This document shows positions 45,430-54,667 of a stretch of DNA of 64,000 nt, piece by piece (positions within the stretch are counted from its first letter, which is position 1; each line of letters starts with the position of its first letter). The notes under the pieces are model-generated. The model searched no databases, was not told where the DNA came from, and saw only the letters and a list, made by a program, of their open reading frames with translations. The translations under genes and the position numbers were made by a program. The stretch is taken from contig NZ_JOEE01000004.1 of NCBI RefSeq assembly GCF_000720925.1, forward strand, positions 248,001-312,000. Direction: 5' to 3'. Source of the DNA: Phycicoccus jejuensis. GTDB lineage: Bacteria > Actinomycetota > Actinomycetes > Actinomycetales > Dermatophilaceae.

Positions 45430-46476
45430 ATGAGCCGGGCCCGTCACTCCGACCGTCCGGACCGCCAGCGGTCCGTGCGCTCCTTCCTCGACGACACCGA
45501 CGAGGCGCTGCGCCTCGGCGCCCGACCCGGGGCCACCGTGTGGCCCACCGGTTTCGACCTGCTCGACACGACCTTCACCGGTGGCCTGCGCTCCGGTGAG
45601 CTCGTGCTCGTCGCCGGCACCGAGGGCGCCGGCAAGACGACCTTCGCGATGCAGATGATGCGCAACGCCGTCGTCACCGGCCGGCACGCCGTCGTCTTCT
45701 CCTTCGAGCTGACCGCCGCCTCGCTCATCCAGCGCCTCCTCGGCCTGGAGGCCGCGGCGGCGGCCGACCTCGTCGACGACCCGATCTTCCCGCCGGCCGA
45801 CGTGCGCGCCTTCCGGGCCGTCCTCGAGGCCGAGGACCCCGACCGCCGCGGCCTCGGCTCGGCGATGCGCGGCCTGTCCTTCGGGCAGGAGGCGCTCATG
45901 GCGGTCGAGCGCTGGTCGGACCGGCTGCACATCGTCGAGGGCAACCGGATGACGACGATCGGCCAGATCGCCGCCACCGTCGCCGCGGTCGCCGACGAGA
46001 CCGGCGAGCCCCCGCTCGTGCTCGTCGACTACCTCCAGAAGATCCCCGTCGACGGCATCGAGGGCACCGCCGACGAGACCACCCGCGTCACCTTCGTCGT
46101 CGAGACGCTCAAGGAGATCGCGATGGAGCTCGAGTGCCCCGTCGTCGCGATCACCGCCGCCGACCGCGAGGGCCTCGGGGCCGGGCACCGGATGCGTACC
46201 CGCGACCTGCGCGGCAGCAGCGCGCTCGCGTACGAGGCCGACATCGTGCTCATCCTCCAGACCAAGGAGAACATCGTCGCCCGCGAGCACCTGACCTACG
46301 ACCTCGGGGCGATCAAGACCTACCGCCGCTGGGTCGTCATCTCGGTGGAGAAGAACCGTTTCGGCGGCGGGCAGATCGAGCTCGAGGTCGAGAAGGACTT
46401 CGAGCACGGGCGGTACCGGCCGCAGGTCCGTGTCGTCGGCGAGCGCCTCATCGAGGAGCGCGTCTTCACGTCGTGA
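45430..46476 (+). CDS. Stand-alone DnaB-type (RecA-fold) ATPase domain protein
   Basis: 348 residues, essentially the C-terminal helicase domain of DnaB without the N-terminal primase-binding half. Walker A is GTEGAGKT (63-70), Walker B lies in PLVLVDYLQKI, and a DnaB-like GSSALAYEADIVL arginine-finger region and VEKNRFGGG ending follow. A ~45-residue polar N-terminus precedes it. Whether it loads as a hexamer on DNA, like DnaB, or acts as a KaiC/RadA-like regulator is unknown. It stands alone between gabD and dxr and has no clear ribosome-binding site; the start ATG 45430 follows CCCC. Confidence 0.78.
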   Translation: MSRARHSDRPDRQRSVRSFLDDTDEALRLGARPGATVWPTGFDLLDTTFTGGLRSGELVLVAGTEGAGKTTFAMQMMRNAVVTGRHAVVFSFELTAASLIQRLLGLEAAAAADLVDDPIFPPADVRAFRAVLEAEDPDRRGLGSAMRGLSFGQEALMAVERWSDRLHIVEGNRMTTIGQIAATVAAVADETGEPPLVLVDYLQKIPVDGIEGTADETTRVTFVVETLKEIAMELECPVVAITAADREGLGAGHRMRTRDLRGSSALAYEADIVLILQTKENIVAREHLTYDLGAIKTYRRWVVISVEKNRFGGGQIELEVEKDFEHGRYRPQVRVVGERLIEERVFTS

Positions 46477-46499
46477 GCGATGAGGCAGGATGGCGAGCC

Positions 46500-47717
46500 G
46501 TGAGCTCACGCACCGTCGCCGTCCTCGGCTCCACCGGGTCGATCGGCACCCAGGCCCTCGAGGTCGTCGCCGCCCACCCGGACCGCTTCACCGTCGTCGC
46601 CCTCTCGGCCGGGCGCAACCTGCGGCTGCTCGCCGAGCAGGCCGCCGCGACCCGGGCGCCCCTCGTGGCCGCCGCCGTCGGTGACGCCGACGAGGTCCGC
46701 GCCGCGGTGGCCGCCGCCGCGGGCGACCCGTCCTACCGGCCCGAGGTCGTCGTCGGCGACGACGCCGCGACGCTCGCGGCCGGCTGCGGGGCCGACGTCG
46801 TGCTCAACGGCATCACGGGCTCGATCGGCCTGCGGCCCACCCTCGCGGCCCTCGCCGCGGGCTCGACCCTGGCGTTGGCGAACAAGGAGTCGCTCATCGT
46901 CGGCGGCCCGCTCGTCAAGAAGGCGGCCCGCCCCGACCAGATCGTCCCCGTCGACTCCGAGCACAGCGCCATCGCGCAGTCGCTGCGCGGCGGCCGGGCG
47001 AGCGAGGTGCGCCGGCTCGTCGTCACGGCCAGCGGCGGCCCGTTCCGTGGTCGCACGCGCGCCGAGCTCGCCGGGGTCACGCCGGACCAGGCCCTCGCAC
47101 ACCCGAACTTCTCGATGGGCCGGGTCATCACGACGAACTCGGCGACCCTCGTCAACAAGGGCCTCGAGGTCATCGAGGCCCACCTGCTCTTCGACGTCCC
47201 GTTCGACCGGATCGACGTCGTCGTCCACCCCCAGCAGCAGATCCACTCGATGGTCGAGTTCCACGACGGCTCGACGATCGCCCAGCTCGGGCCGCCGCGG
47301 ATGCTCGTCCCGATCGGGCTCGGCCTCTCGTGGCCCGAGCGGCTGACCGACGTCGACGAGCCGTGCGACTGGACCGCCGCGCAGACGTGGGAGTTCCACC
47401 CCCTCGACGACGACGCCTTCCCGGCGGTCCGGCTGGCCCGGCGGGTGGGGGAGGCCGGCGGCACGCACCCGGCGGTCTACAACGCGGCGAACGAGGTCGC
47501 GGTCGACGCCTTCCACGACGGCGCCATCGGGTTCACCGACATCGTCGACACCGTGGCGCGGGTGGTCGAGGCGCACGAGGCGTCCGCGGGGCACAATGGG
47601 ATCGATGTCGACGCCTCGAGCGTTGACTCGGTGCTCGCCGCCGACCGGTGGGCCCGCGAGCGGGCCCGCGAGATCGTGGGGGCGGCACCCGTCGAGACCC
47701 CCGGAGGAGACCGGTGA
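46500..47717 (+). CDS. dxr: 1-deoxy-D-xylulose-5-phosphate reductoisomerase
   Basis: 405 residues. NADPH-binding VAVLGSTGSIG at the N-terminus, ALANKESLIVGG, the metal-binding PVDSEHSAIAQSL, TASGGPF, and HPNFSMG with PAVYNAANEVAVDAF. Dxr commits carbon to the MEP isoprenoid pathway. The GTG at 46500 fits the family start; the stop overlaps the rip gene's GTG by 4 bp. With ispG downstream this forms the standard actinobacterial dxr-rip-ispG set. Confidence 0.96.
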   Translation: MSSRTVAVLGSTGSIGTQALEVVAAHPDRFTVVALSAGRNLRLLAEQAAATRAPLVAAAVGDADEVRAAVAAAAGDPSYRPEVVVGDDAATLAAGCGADVVLNGITGSIGLRPTLAALAAGSTLALANKESLIVGGPLVKKAARPDQIVPVDSEHSAIAQSLRGGRASEVRRLVVTASGGPFRGRTRAELAGVTPDQALAHPNFSMGRVITTNSATLVNKGLEVIEAHLLFDVPFDRIDVVVHPQQQIHSMVEFHDGSTIAQLGPPRMLVPIGLGLSWPERLTDVDEPCDWTAAQTWEFHPLDDDAFPAVRLARRVGEAGGTHPAVYNAANEVAVDAFHDGAIGFTDIVDTVARVVEAHEASAGHNGIDVDASSVDSVLAADRWARERAREIVGAAPVETPGGDR

Positions 47718-49075
47718 CGATCCTGGCTTACGTGGTCGGCGTGCTCGCCATGGCGTTCGGCGTCGCCGCGTCCATCGCGCTGCACGAGGTCGGCCACCTC
47801 GTCCCCGCCAAGAAGTTCGGCGTCAAGGTCACGCAGTACATGGTCGGCTTCGGTCCGACCGTCTGGTCGCGACGCCGCGGCGAGACCGAGTACGGCCTCA
47901 AGGCCGTCCCGCTCGGTGGCTACATCCGGATGATCGGGATGTTCCCGCCGCGCCCCGGCGACGCCCCCGGCATGCTGCGCGCCTCGAGCACCGGCCGGTT
48001 CAGCCAGCTCGTCGACGAGGCCCGCGCGGCGAGCCTCGAGGAGGTCGAGCCGGGGGACGAGGACCGCGTGTTCTACCGGCTCTCGGTCCCCAAGAAGGTC
48101 GTCGTCATGATGGGCGGCCCGCTGATGAACCTCCTCATCGGCGTCGTCCTGCTCACCCTGTTCGTGACGGCCCACGGCCTGCCGACGGCGCAGCCCGGGG
48201 CCCAGGTGGCCTCCGTCGCGCAGTGCGTCGTGCCCGCCGCGCAGGCGTCGCAGGCCACGTCGTGCGCCGGCAAGCCGCAGACCCCCGCCCTCGCGGCGGG
48301 CATCCTCCCCGGGGACCGCTTCGTGTCGATCGGCGGGCAGCCCGTCCGTGAGCTGACCGACGTGGGCCGGCTCGTCCGGCCCGCCGCCGGGCGCGCCGTC
48401 GACGTCGTCGTCGAGCGCGACGGCCGGCAGCTCTCGCTGAGCGTCACCCCGATCCGCACCCAGGTCGCCGTCCTCGACGACCAGGGCCGCCCGGTCACGA
48501 ACGCCGACGGCACGGTGCAGACGACGGAGGCCGGCTTCCTCGGTGTCACGAGCAGCTCCCCGACGGCGTGGGTCCCGCAGCCGGCGACGGCGGTACCGGG
48601 CATCCTCACGGACTCGGTGGTGCGCACCGCGGCCGCCCTCGTCGACATCCCCTCGCGGATGGTCGGTGTCTGGAACGCGGCGTTCTCCGGTGCCGAGCGC
48701 GAGGTCGACGGCCCGATGTCCGTCGTCGGCGTCGGCCGGGTCGCGGGGGAGGCCTCGGCCGGTCGGCTCTCCTCGCTGACCGGCGGGTCGGTCACCGACC
48801 GGCTGTGGTTCCTCGTCAGCCTGCTCGCGGGCCTCAACCTCATGCTCTTCGTCTTCAACCTCGTGCCGCTGCTGCCGCTCGACGGCGGGCACGTCGCCGG
48901 CGCGCTCTGGGAGGGCACGAAGCGCCGGTGGGCCCGGCTGCGCGGGCGGCCGGACCCCGGCTACGTCGACGTCGCCAAGGCCCTGCCGGTCGCCTACTCC
49001 GTGGCGATCGTGCTCATCGGGATGTCGGCGCTGCTCATCTACGCCGACCTCGTCAACCCCGTCCGCCTCGGCTGA
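47714..49075 (+). CDS. rip: Site-2 protease, M50 family (Rip/RseP-like)
   Basis: 453 residues. The zinc motif HEVGH (His24, Glu25, His28) lies in the first membrane helix, and the third ligand in LPLDGGHVAG near the C-terminus. A PDZ domain occupies the middle (AGILPGDRFVSIGGQPVRELTDVG). It cleaves anti-sigma factors or other membrane substrates within the bilayer. The loop after the first helix (RMIGMFPPRPGDAPGMLRASSTG...) is long, as in mycobacterial Rip1. GGAGGAGA precedes the GTG at 47714, which overlaps dxr. Confidence 0.94.
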   Translation: MTILAYVVGVLAMAFGVAASIALHEVGHLVPAKKFGVKVTQYMVGFGPTVWSRRRGETEYGLKAVPLGGYIRMIGMFPPRPGDAPGMLRASSTGRFSQLVDEARAASLEEVEPGDEDRVFYRLSVPKKVVVMMGGPLMNLLIGVVLLTLFVTAHGLPTAQPGAQVASVAQCVVPAAQASQATSCAGKPQTPALAAGILPGDRFVSIGGQPVRELTDVGRLVRPAAGRAVDVVVERDGRQLSLSVTPIRTQVAVLDDQGRPVTNADGTVQTTEAGFLGVTSSSPTAWVPQPATAVPGILTDSVVRTAAALVDIPSRMVGVWNAAFSGAEREVDGPMSVVGVGRVAGEASAGRLSSLTGGSVTDRLWFLVSLLAGLNLMLFVFNLVPLLPLDGGHVAGALWEGTKRRWARLRGRPDPGYVDVAKALPVAYSVAIVLIGMSALLIYADLVNPVRLG

Positions 49076-49138
49076 CGCCGGGTCGCGGCCGCGAGGTCAC
49101 CCCGATCCCGTCCTGCCGCCTCGACCTCGCCTCGTCGG

Positions 49139-50092
49139 TCAGCCGGCGACGAGCTCGTCGCGCCGGCGCAGCAGCGCCGCCCGCTCCTGCGCGAGCAGGC
49201 CGGCGCGTCGCTCGAGGTCCGCGAGGACGTCGCGCACGGCCAGCGCCGCCGCGTCGACGTCGGCGGCGGAGTCCTTGATGCGCGCGCGGACCGACAGGTC
49301 GGTGAAGAGGTTGTCGAACCAGATGTCGACGGTCCGCATCGTCGGCCCGACGCCGAGGTCGGCGCGCAGGGTGTCGACCGCGCCGACGTCGCCGAGCTCG
49401 CGGGCGAAGTCGGCGAGGGCCGACTGCGCCGATGCCACGTGGCGGCCGGCGTCGTCGAGGCGGTCGTGCGTGACCATCGACGAGACGAGCCCACCCCCGA
49501 GCCAGGTGTCGTAGGTCGACCAGCTCTCGGCCGAGCCGAGGCGCCCGCGCGCGGCGGCCAGCTCGTGGGCGGCGCGGCGGCCCGCGGCGGTGGCCTCGTC
49601 GAGCTCGGTGCCGAGGGACTCGACCCGGGCGAGGTCGTCGAGGACGGTCTCGAGCTCGGGGGAGGCGCCGGTCGCCCGGACCACCTGGGCGTGGGCGCGC
49701 CGGGCCCGCTCGACCCGGCCCGCGGTGTCGCCGAGGCGCTCCAGCTGCTCGACGGTCGCCTCGCGGCGGGCCTCGAGGTCGGCGACCCGCGCCGAGGCCG
49801 CCTGCAGCGCGTAGAGAGCAGCGGTCTCCTCCGCCCGCTCGCGGTCGAGCTCGCCGGTGCGGGTGCCGCGCACGGCGGCGACGAGCGAGGACCACCCGAC
49901 GCCCTCGAGCCGGCGCACGTCGTCGGCCTCGAGCCGGTGGCGCCGCTCGACGAGGTCCCGCTCGCGACGAGCGGCCTCGAGCTCGGTGTCGAGACCGCCG
50001 ACCAGCCGGCGCAGGTGCCCGGCCTCCTGTGCGTCGGCGACGGCCGCGTCGAGGGTTGCGCGGGTGGACGAGGTCGCGGGGAGGTCACTCAT
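49139..50092 (-). CDS. Coiled-coil-rich hypothetical protein
   Basis: 317 residues, soluble, without signal peptide or membrane segment. It is dominated by charged helices with heptad character ([35 protein letters not shown], in outline, and a C-terminal [27 protein letters not shown]). A central less-charged part contains [24 protein letters not shown] and [18 protein letters not shown]. Function unknown; a structural or adaptor role is plausible. ATG at 50092 has GGAGG close upstream and a TACGGT -10 at 50110-50115. Convergent with rip, divergent from ispG. Confidence 0.72.
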   Translation of the reverse strand: MSDLPATSSTRATLDAAVADAQEAGHLRRLVGGLDTELEAARRERDLVERRHRLEADDVRRLEGVGWSSLVAAVRGTRTGELDRERAEETAALYALQAASARVADLEARREATVEQLERLGDTAGRVERARRAHAQVVRATGASPELETVLDDLARVESLGTELDEATAAGRRAAHELAAARGRLGSAESWSTYDTWLGGGLVSSMVTHDRLDDAGRHVASAQSALADFARELGDVGAVDTLRADLGVGPTMRTVDIWFDNLFTDLSVRARIKDSAADVDAAALAVRDVLADLERRAGLLAQERAALLRRRDELVAG

Positions 50093-50109
50093 GGTCCTCC
50101 GAGGTTCGG

Positions 50110-50119
50110 ACCGTAGGCT
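50110..50119. promoter_or_regulatory. Overlapping divergent -10 elements (ispG and coiled-coil gene)
   Basis: TAGGCT on the plus strand (50114-50119) ends 7 nt before the ispG ATG, giving a leaderless message. TACGGT on the minus strand (50110-50115) serves the coiled-coil gene. The two share two bases, so they should compete. Confidence 0.55.
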
Positions 50120-50126
50120 TGGTTCC

Positions 50127-51287
<1,161 letters not shown>

Positions 51288-51292
51288 CCGGG

Positions 51293-51635
51293 TGACCCCA
51301 CCCGCGCTCGACGCGTTCGTCCCTCCTGCTCCGACCGGGCAGCGGGCCGAGGTGCTCCGCGAGCTGGCGGACCGCCTGCTCACACTGCGTCCGGGGAGAG
51401 GACCGTCGTCGCGCTCGACGGCGTCGACGGGGCCGGCAAGACGGTGCTCGCGCGTGAGCTGGCCGCGCTGCTCGACGGGCGGCGCGAGGTCCACCGGGCC
51501 GCGTCGGAGGCCAACGTCCGGTACGTCGGCGGGCAGCGGACCTACGTCGCCGAGGTGGTGCCGCGGTCCCGTGCCACGTGGGTCCTGGACAACACCGACC
51601 TGGAGCATCCTGTGCTCGGGGCGGCACGGCCCTAG
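51293..51635 (+). pseudogene. Decayed nucleoside (uridine-type) kinase
   Basis: The frame starting at GTG 51293 reads like a kinase N-terminus (RAEVLRELADRLLTLRPG). At about 51400 the reading must shift by one base to continue VVALDGVDGAGKTVLARELAALLD, a Walker A region. That second frame then jumps to RYVGGQRTYVAEVVPRSRATWVLDNTDLEHP, which matches the end of actinobacterial uridine kinases, and stops at 51635. About 100 residues between these parts are missing. The locus thus holds one frameshift and one internal deletion and should not make a working enzyme. Confidence 0.75.
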
Positions 51636-51638
51636 GCT
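51633..51638 (+). promoter_or_regulatory. -10 element of a probable leaderless promoter (GNAT gene)
   Basis: TAGGCT begins in the stop codon of the decayed kinase and ends 6 nt before the GTG at 51645. Confidence 0.5.
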
Positions 51639-51644
51639 GTGCAC

Positions 51645-52490
51645 GTGCTGCGCACACGATCCCCGGTCCGGCCGCTGTCGCTCGCCGACCGCGACGCCGC
51701 CCTCGAGGTGTGCGCCCGCGACCTCCCGCGCGGCGTGTTCGTCGCCGCGCGCCTCCTCGAGGGGGCGCGCACGGGCTCCATCGGCTCGGTGCTCGGCCTG
51801 CGCGAGGAGGGCGAGCTGCGCTCGCTCTGCTGGGCGAGCGCCAACGTCGTCCCCGTCGGCACGACCGCCGCCGACCAGCCGGCGTTCGCCGAGCGGCTGC
51901 GCCGCTGGCGCGGCCGGGCCGCCTCGGTCTTCGGGCCGCGGGAGGAGGTCGAGGGGCTGTGGAGCCACCTCGAGCCCCACTGGGGGACACCGCGGGCGGT
52001 GCGGGCGCACCAGCCGCTGCTCGCCGCCCACCAGCCGCCGTCGGCCCTCGGTGTCGCCCTCGACGAGCGGGTCCGCCCCGCTCGTCCCTCGGAGGTCGAC
52101 CTCGTCCTGCCCGCGGCCGAGCACATGTTCACCGCCGAGATCGGCTACCGCCCCTACAGCGGCTCGAGCCGCGGCTACCGCGCCTCCATCTCCTCGCTCG
52201 TGGCCCGGGGGCACACCTACGTCGTCGTCGAGGACGGCGAGGTCGTGTTCAAGACCGACATCGGCAGCATCGCCCTCGGCTGCGCCCAGCTCCAGGGGGT
52301 CTGGGTCGCGCCGCGGCTGCGCGGGCAGGGTCTCGCGGTGCCGATGCTCGCCTCGGTGCTCGAGCAGGTCATGGCCGGCCAGGCGCCGCTGGTCTCGCTC
52401 TACGTCAACGACTTCAACACCGCCGCCCGGGCCACGTACGACCGACTCGGCTTCCACGAGGTCGGCGAGTTCTCCACGGTCCTGCTGTGA
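51645..52490 (+). CDS. GNAT family acetyltransferase with N-terminal DUF4081-like domain
   Basis: 281 residues. The N-terminal half (VRPLSLADRDAALEVCARDLPRGVFVAARL ... LCWASANVVPVG) is like DUF4081, found fused to GNAT domains in actinobacteria. The C-terminal half is a GNAT fold: LQGVWVAPRLRGQGLAVPML with the acetyl-CoA loop RGQGLA, and SLYVNDFNTAARATYDRLGFHEVGEF. The acceptor is unknown. GTG 51645 is preferred over GTG 51639 because it lies 6 nt after the TAGGCT -10. Confidence 0.8.
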   Translation: MLRTRSPVRPLSLADRDAALEVCARDLPRGVFVAARLLEGARTGSIGSVLGLREEGELRSLCWASANVVPVGTTAADQPAFAERLRRWRGRAASVFGPREEVEGLWSHLEPHWGTPRAVRAHQPLLAAHQPPSALGVALDERVRPARPSEVDLVLPAAEHMFTAEIGYRPYSGSSRGYRASISSLVARGHTYVVVEDGEVVFKTDIGSIALGCAQLQGVWVAPRLRGQGLAVPMLASVLEQVMAGQAPLVSLYVNDFNTAARATYDRLGFHEVGEFSTVLL

Positions 52491-52506
52491 GCCCCGGGCC
52501 CCGCTG

Positions 52507-53370
52507 ATGGCCCTCACCGAGTGGACGCCCCTCGGGCCGGCGGACCTGCCCGACCTGCGCGAGCTCGCCCTGGCCTGCCTGCGCGCGGACGGCGGGCTGC
52601 CGCTCCTCGCCGACGAGCCGATGCTGCGCCGGCTCTTCCTCGACGGCCCCGGGGTCGGCGGTCGGGACGAGACCGGCGACCTCGTCGCGGCCGCCGCCGT
52701 GCGCCCGGTCGCGGGCGGGGGATGGAGCGCCACCGGGCTCGTGCGCCCCTCGGCCCGGCACACCGGCCTCGGGGAGCAGCTGGCCGCCTGGTGCACCCAG
52801 CGGTCCGGGGGAGTGCTGACCCGGGTCGTCGTCGAGACGACCTCGGCGGGCACCGACGACTTCCTCGGCGCGCTCGGGCTGCGTCGCACCTTCGCCGAGC
52901 ACGTGATGCGCCACGACCTCGACGCCGTGCCGCTCGTGCGCCGGCCCCGCGGCACCAAGGCCCTGGCCTGGAGCGAGGACACCGCCCCGCTCTTCCACCG
53001 CGCCTACCGGGCGTCGTTCGCCGACCGACCGGGCTTCCCCGACACCCCGCTCGAGGAGTGGGTCGGCGAGCTGACCGAGGACCAAGGCTTCCGGCCCGAC
53101 CGCTCGCGCGTCGTCCTCGACGCCGACGCCCGGGTCGCGGGCTTCGTCACGCTGTCGGACTGCTGGCTCGACCAGGTCGGCGTCGTCCCGGCCTGGCGCG
53201 GCCGGGGTCTCGGCGCGCACCTCGTCGCGCGGTCGCTGCGGGCCCTGGCCCGCGGGGGCTGCGAGGAGGCCTGGCTCGCCGTCAACGTCGACAACCCGGC
53301 CCACCGGCTCTACGAGCGGCTCGGGTTCGTCGACGCCGGGCTGCGCAGCCGCTGGGAGCGCGAGGCCTGA
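52507..53370 (+). CDS. Tandem GNAT acetyltransferase
   Basis: 287 residues. Residues about 1-135 are a degenerate GNAT copy (LVRPSARHTGLGEQLAAWC in place of a Q/RxxGxG loop). Residues about 145-287 are a good one: QVGVVPAWRGRGLGAHLVARSL with loop RGRGLG, then LAVNVDNPAHRLYERLGFVDAGLRSRW. The tandem arrangement recalls mycothiol synthase MshD and antibiotic or peptide acetyltransferases; identity with MshD is not shown. The ATG at 52507 is 16 bp from the preceding GNAT stop, so they are probably one operon. Confidence 0.78.
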   Translation: MALTEWTPLGPADLPDLRELALACLRADGGLPLLADEPMLRRLFLDGPGVGGRDETGDLVAAAAVRPVAGGGWSATGLVRPSARHTGLGEQLAAWCTQRSGGVLTRVVVETTSAGTDDFLGALGLRRTFAEHVMRHDLDAVPLVRRPRGTKALAWSEDTAPLFHRAYRASFADRPGFPDTPLEEWVGELTEDQGFRPDRSRVVLDADARVAGFVTLSDCWLDQVGVVPAWRGRGLGAHLVARSLRALARGGCEEAWLAVNVDNPAHRLYERLGFVDAGLRSRWEREA

Positions 53371-53403
53371 ACGCCTTCCTCGTTCTCTCCGCCGGGGACG
53401 ACG

Positions 53404-53435
53404 GAGGGCCCGTCCGCGGGTGCGGACGGGCCCTC
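53404..53435. terminator. Bidirectional terminator between GNAT and chvE genes
   Basis: GAGGGCCCGTCCGC (53404-53417), GGGT loop, GCGGACGGGCCCTC (53422-53435): a 14-bp perfect stem, with five further outer pairs after a one-base bulge. It sits between convergent genes and would stop both. T-tracts are short. Confidence 0.8.
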
Positions 53436-53468
53436 GTCGTGGATGACCGTGCGGTCAGCCGGCTGGGG

Positions 53469-54578
53469 TCACTTGGTCAGCGGGCCGAGCGTCGGGTCGT
53501 TGGCGTAGGCCTCGGCGGCGTTCTCCTTGGTGACGATGACCGGGGCGAGGAGGTTCGCCGGGACGACCTTGACGCCGTTGTTGTACGACTTGTCGTCGTT
53601 GACGGTCGGCTTCTCGCCCTTCTGGAGCGCGGTGACCATCGCGATGGTCTCCTTGACGAGCTCGCGGGTGTCCTTGTTGATCGTGGAGTACTGGACGCCC
53701 TCCATGATCGACTTGACGGACTCGACCTCGGAGTCCTGGCCGGTGACGACCGGGTTCGGCTTGCCGGCCTGCTTCACCGAGGTGAGGATGGCGCGGGCCA
53801 GGGTGTCGTTGGGGGAGAGGACGCCGTCGAGCTCGGTGCTGCCGCCGTAGGAGCCGGCGAGCAGGGTGTCCATGCGCTTCTGCGCGTTCTCGGCCTTCCA
53901 GCCCTGGGTGACGGCCTGCTCGAACGAGGTCTGGCCCGAGACGACCTTGAGGGTGCCGTCGTCGATCTTCGGCTGGAGGACGCTCATCGCGCCGTCGAAG
54001 AAGACCTTGGCGTTGTTGTCGTCGGGGGAGCCGGCGAAGAGCTCGACGTTGTACGGGCCGTTCGGCTTCTTCTTGGCCATGCCCTCGAGGAGCGCCTGGC
54101 CCTGGAGCTCACCGACCTTGAAGTTGTCGAACGCGACGTAGTAGTCGACGTCCGCGGTGTTCGTCAGGAGGCGGTCGTAGGCGATGATCGTCGCGCCCGA
54201 CTCCTTGGCGGCCTTGAGCTGGGTGCCCAGCTGCGAGCCGTCGATGGCGCCGACGACGATGACCTTGGCGCCCTTGGTGACCATGGCCTGGATCTGGTTC
54301 TGCTGCTCCGAGACGCCGCCGTTGGCGAACTGCACGTCGCCCTTGAAGCCGGCGGAGGCGAGGCCGTCCTTGAACAGCTGCTCGGCGAGCACCCAGTTCT
54401 CGGAGGTCTTCTGCGGCAGGGAGATCCCGATGACCGAGTCGGCCGCGAAGCCGCCGGCCGCGGCCCAGCTGCCTGCGCTGGCCGTGGCCGCCGTGTTGTC
54501 GGAGTCGGACCGACCGCAGCCGGTGAGGGCGAGGCCGGCGACCGCGGTGACCGCGAGCGCCTTGGTGAGGTGACGCAT
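53469..54578 (-). CDS. chvE: Monosaccharide ABC transporter substrate-binding lipoprotein (ChvE-like)
   Basis: 369 residues with a lipoprotein signal (ALTGCGRS, lipidated Cys about 21). The mature protein is a type I periplasmic-binding fold of the ChvE/RbsB kind: VIGISLPQKTSENWVLAEQLFKDGL, VVGAIDGSQLGTQLKAAKESGATIIAYDRLL and VTGQDSEVESVKSIMEG. ChvE proteins bind glucose, galactose, arabinose, xylose or other aldoses for the MmsAB importer. It is the last gene of the leftward operon; the gap to mmsB is 89 bp and may allow higher expression. ATG at 54578 is after AAGGAAGAG. Confidence 0.9.
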   Translation of the reverse strand: MRHLTKALAVTAVAGLALTGCGRSDSDNTAATASAGSWAAAGGFAADSVIGISLPQKTSENWVLAEQLFKDGLASAGFKGDVQFANGGVSEQQNQIQAMVTKGAKVIVVGAIDGSQLGTQLKAAKESGATIIAYDRLLTNTADVDYYVAFDNFKVGELQGQALLEGMAKKKPNGPYNVELFAGSPDDNNAKVFFDGAMSVLQPKIDDGTLKVVSGQTSFEQAVTQGWKAENAQKRMDTLLAGSYGGSTELDGVLSPNDTLARAILTSVKQAGKPNPVVTGQDSEVESVKSIMEGVQYSTINKDTRELVKETIAMVTALQKGEKPTVNDDKSYNNGVKVVPANLLAPVIVTKENAAEAYANDPTLGPLTK

Positions 54579-54667
54579 ATGTGCTCTTCCTTCTACTCGC
54601 GCGTCCTGCGGACGCGGGGTCCTGCTCACGGGTCGGCGGGCGCCGGCCGGAGGGGTCTGGTGGTGGC

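Noticed and set aside
51639..52490. The first GNAT gene starting at GTG 51639
   Set aside because: The TAGGCT -10 ends at 51638, so a start at 51639 would precede the expected transcription start. GTG 51645 fits better.
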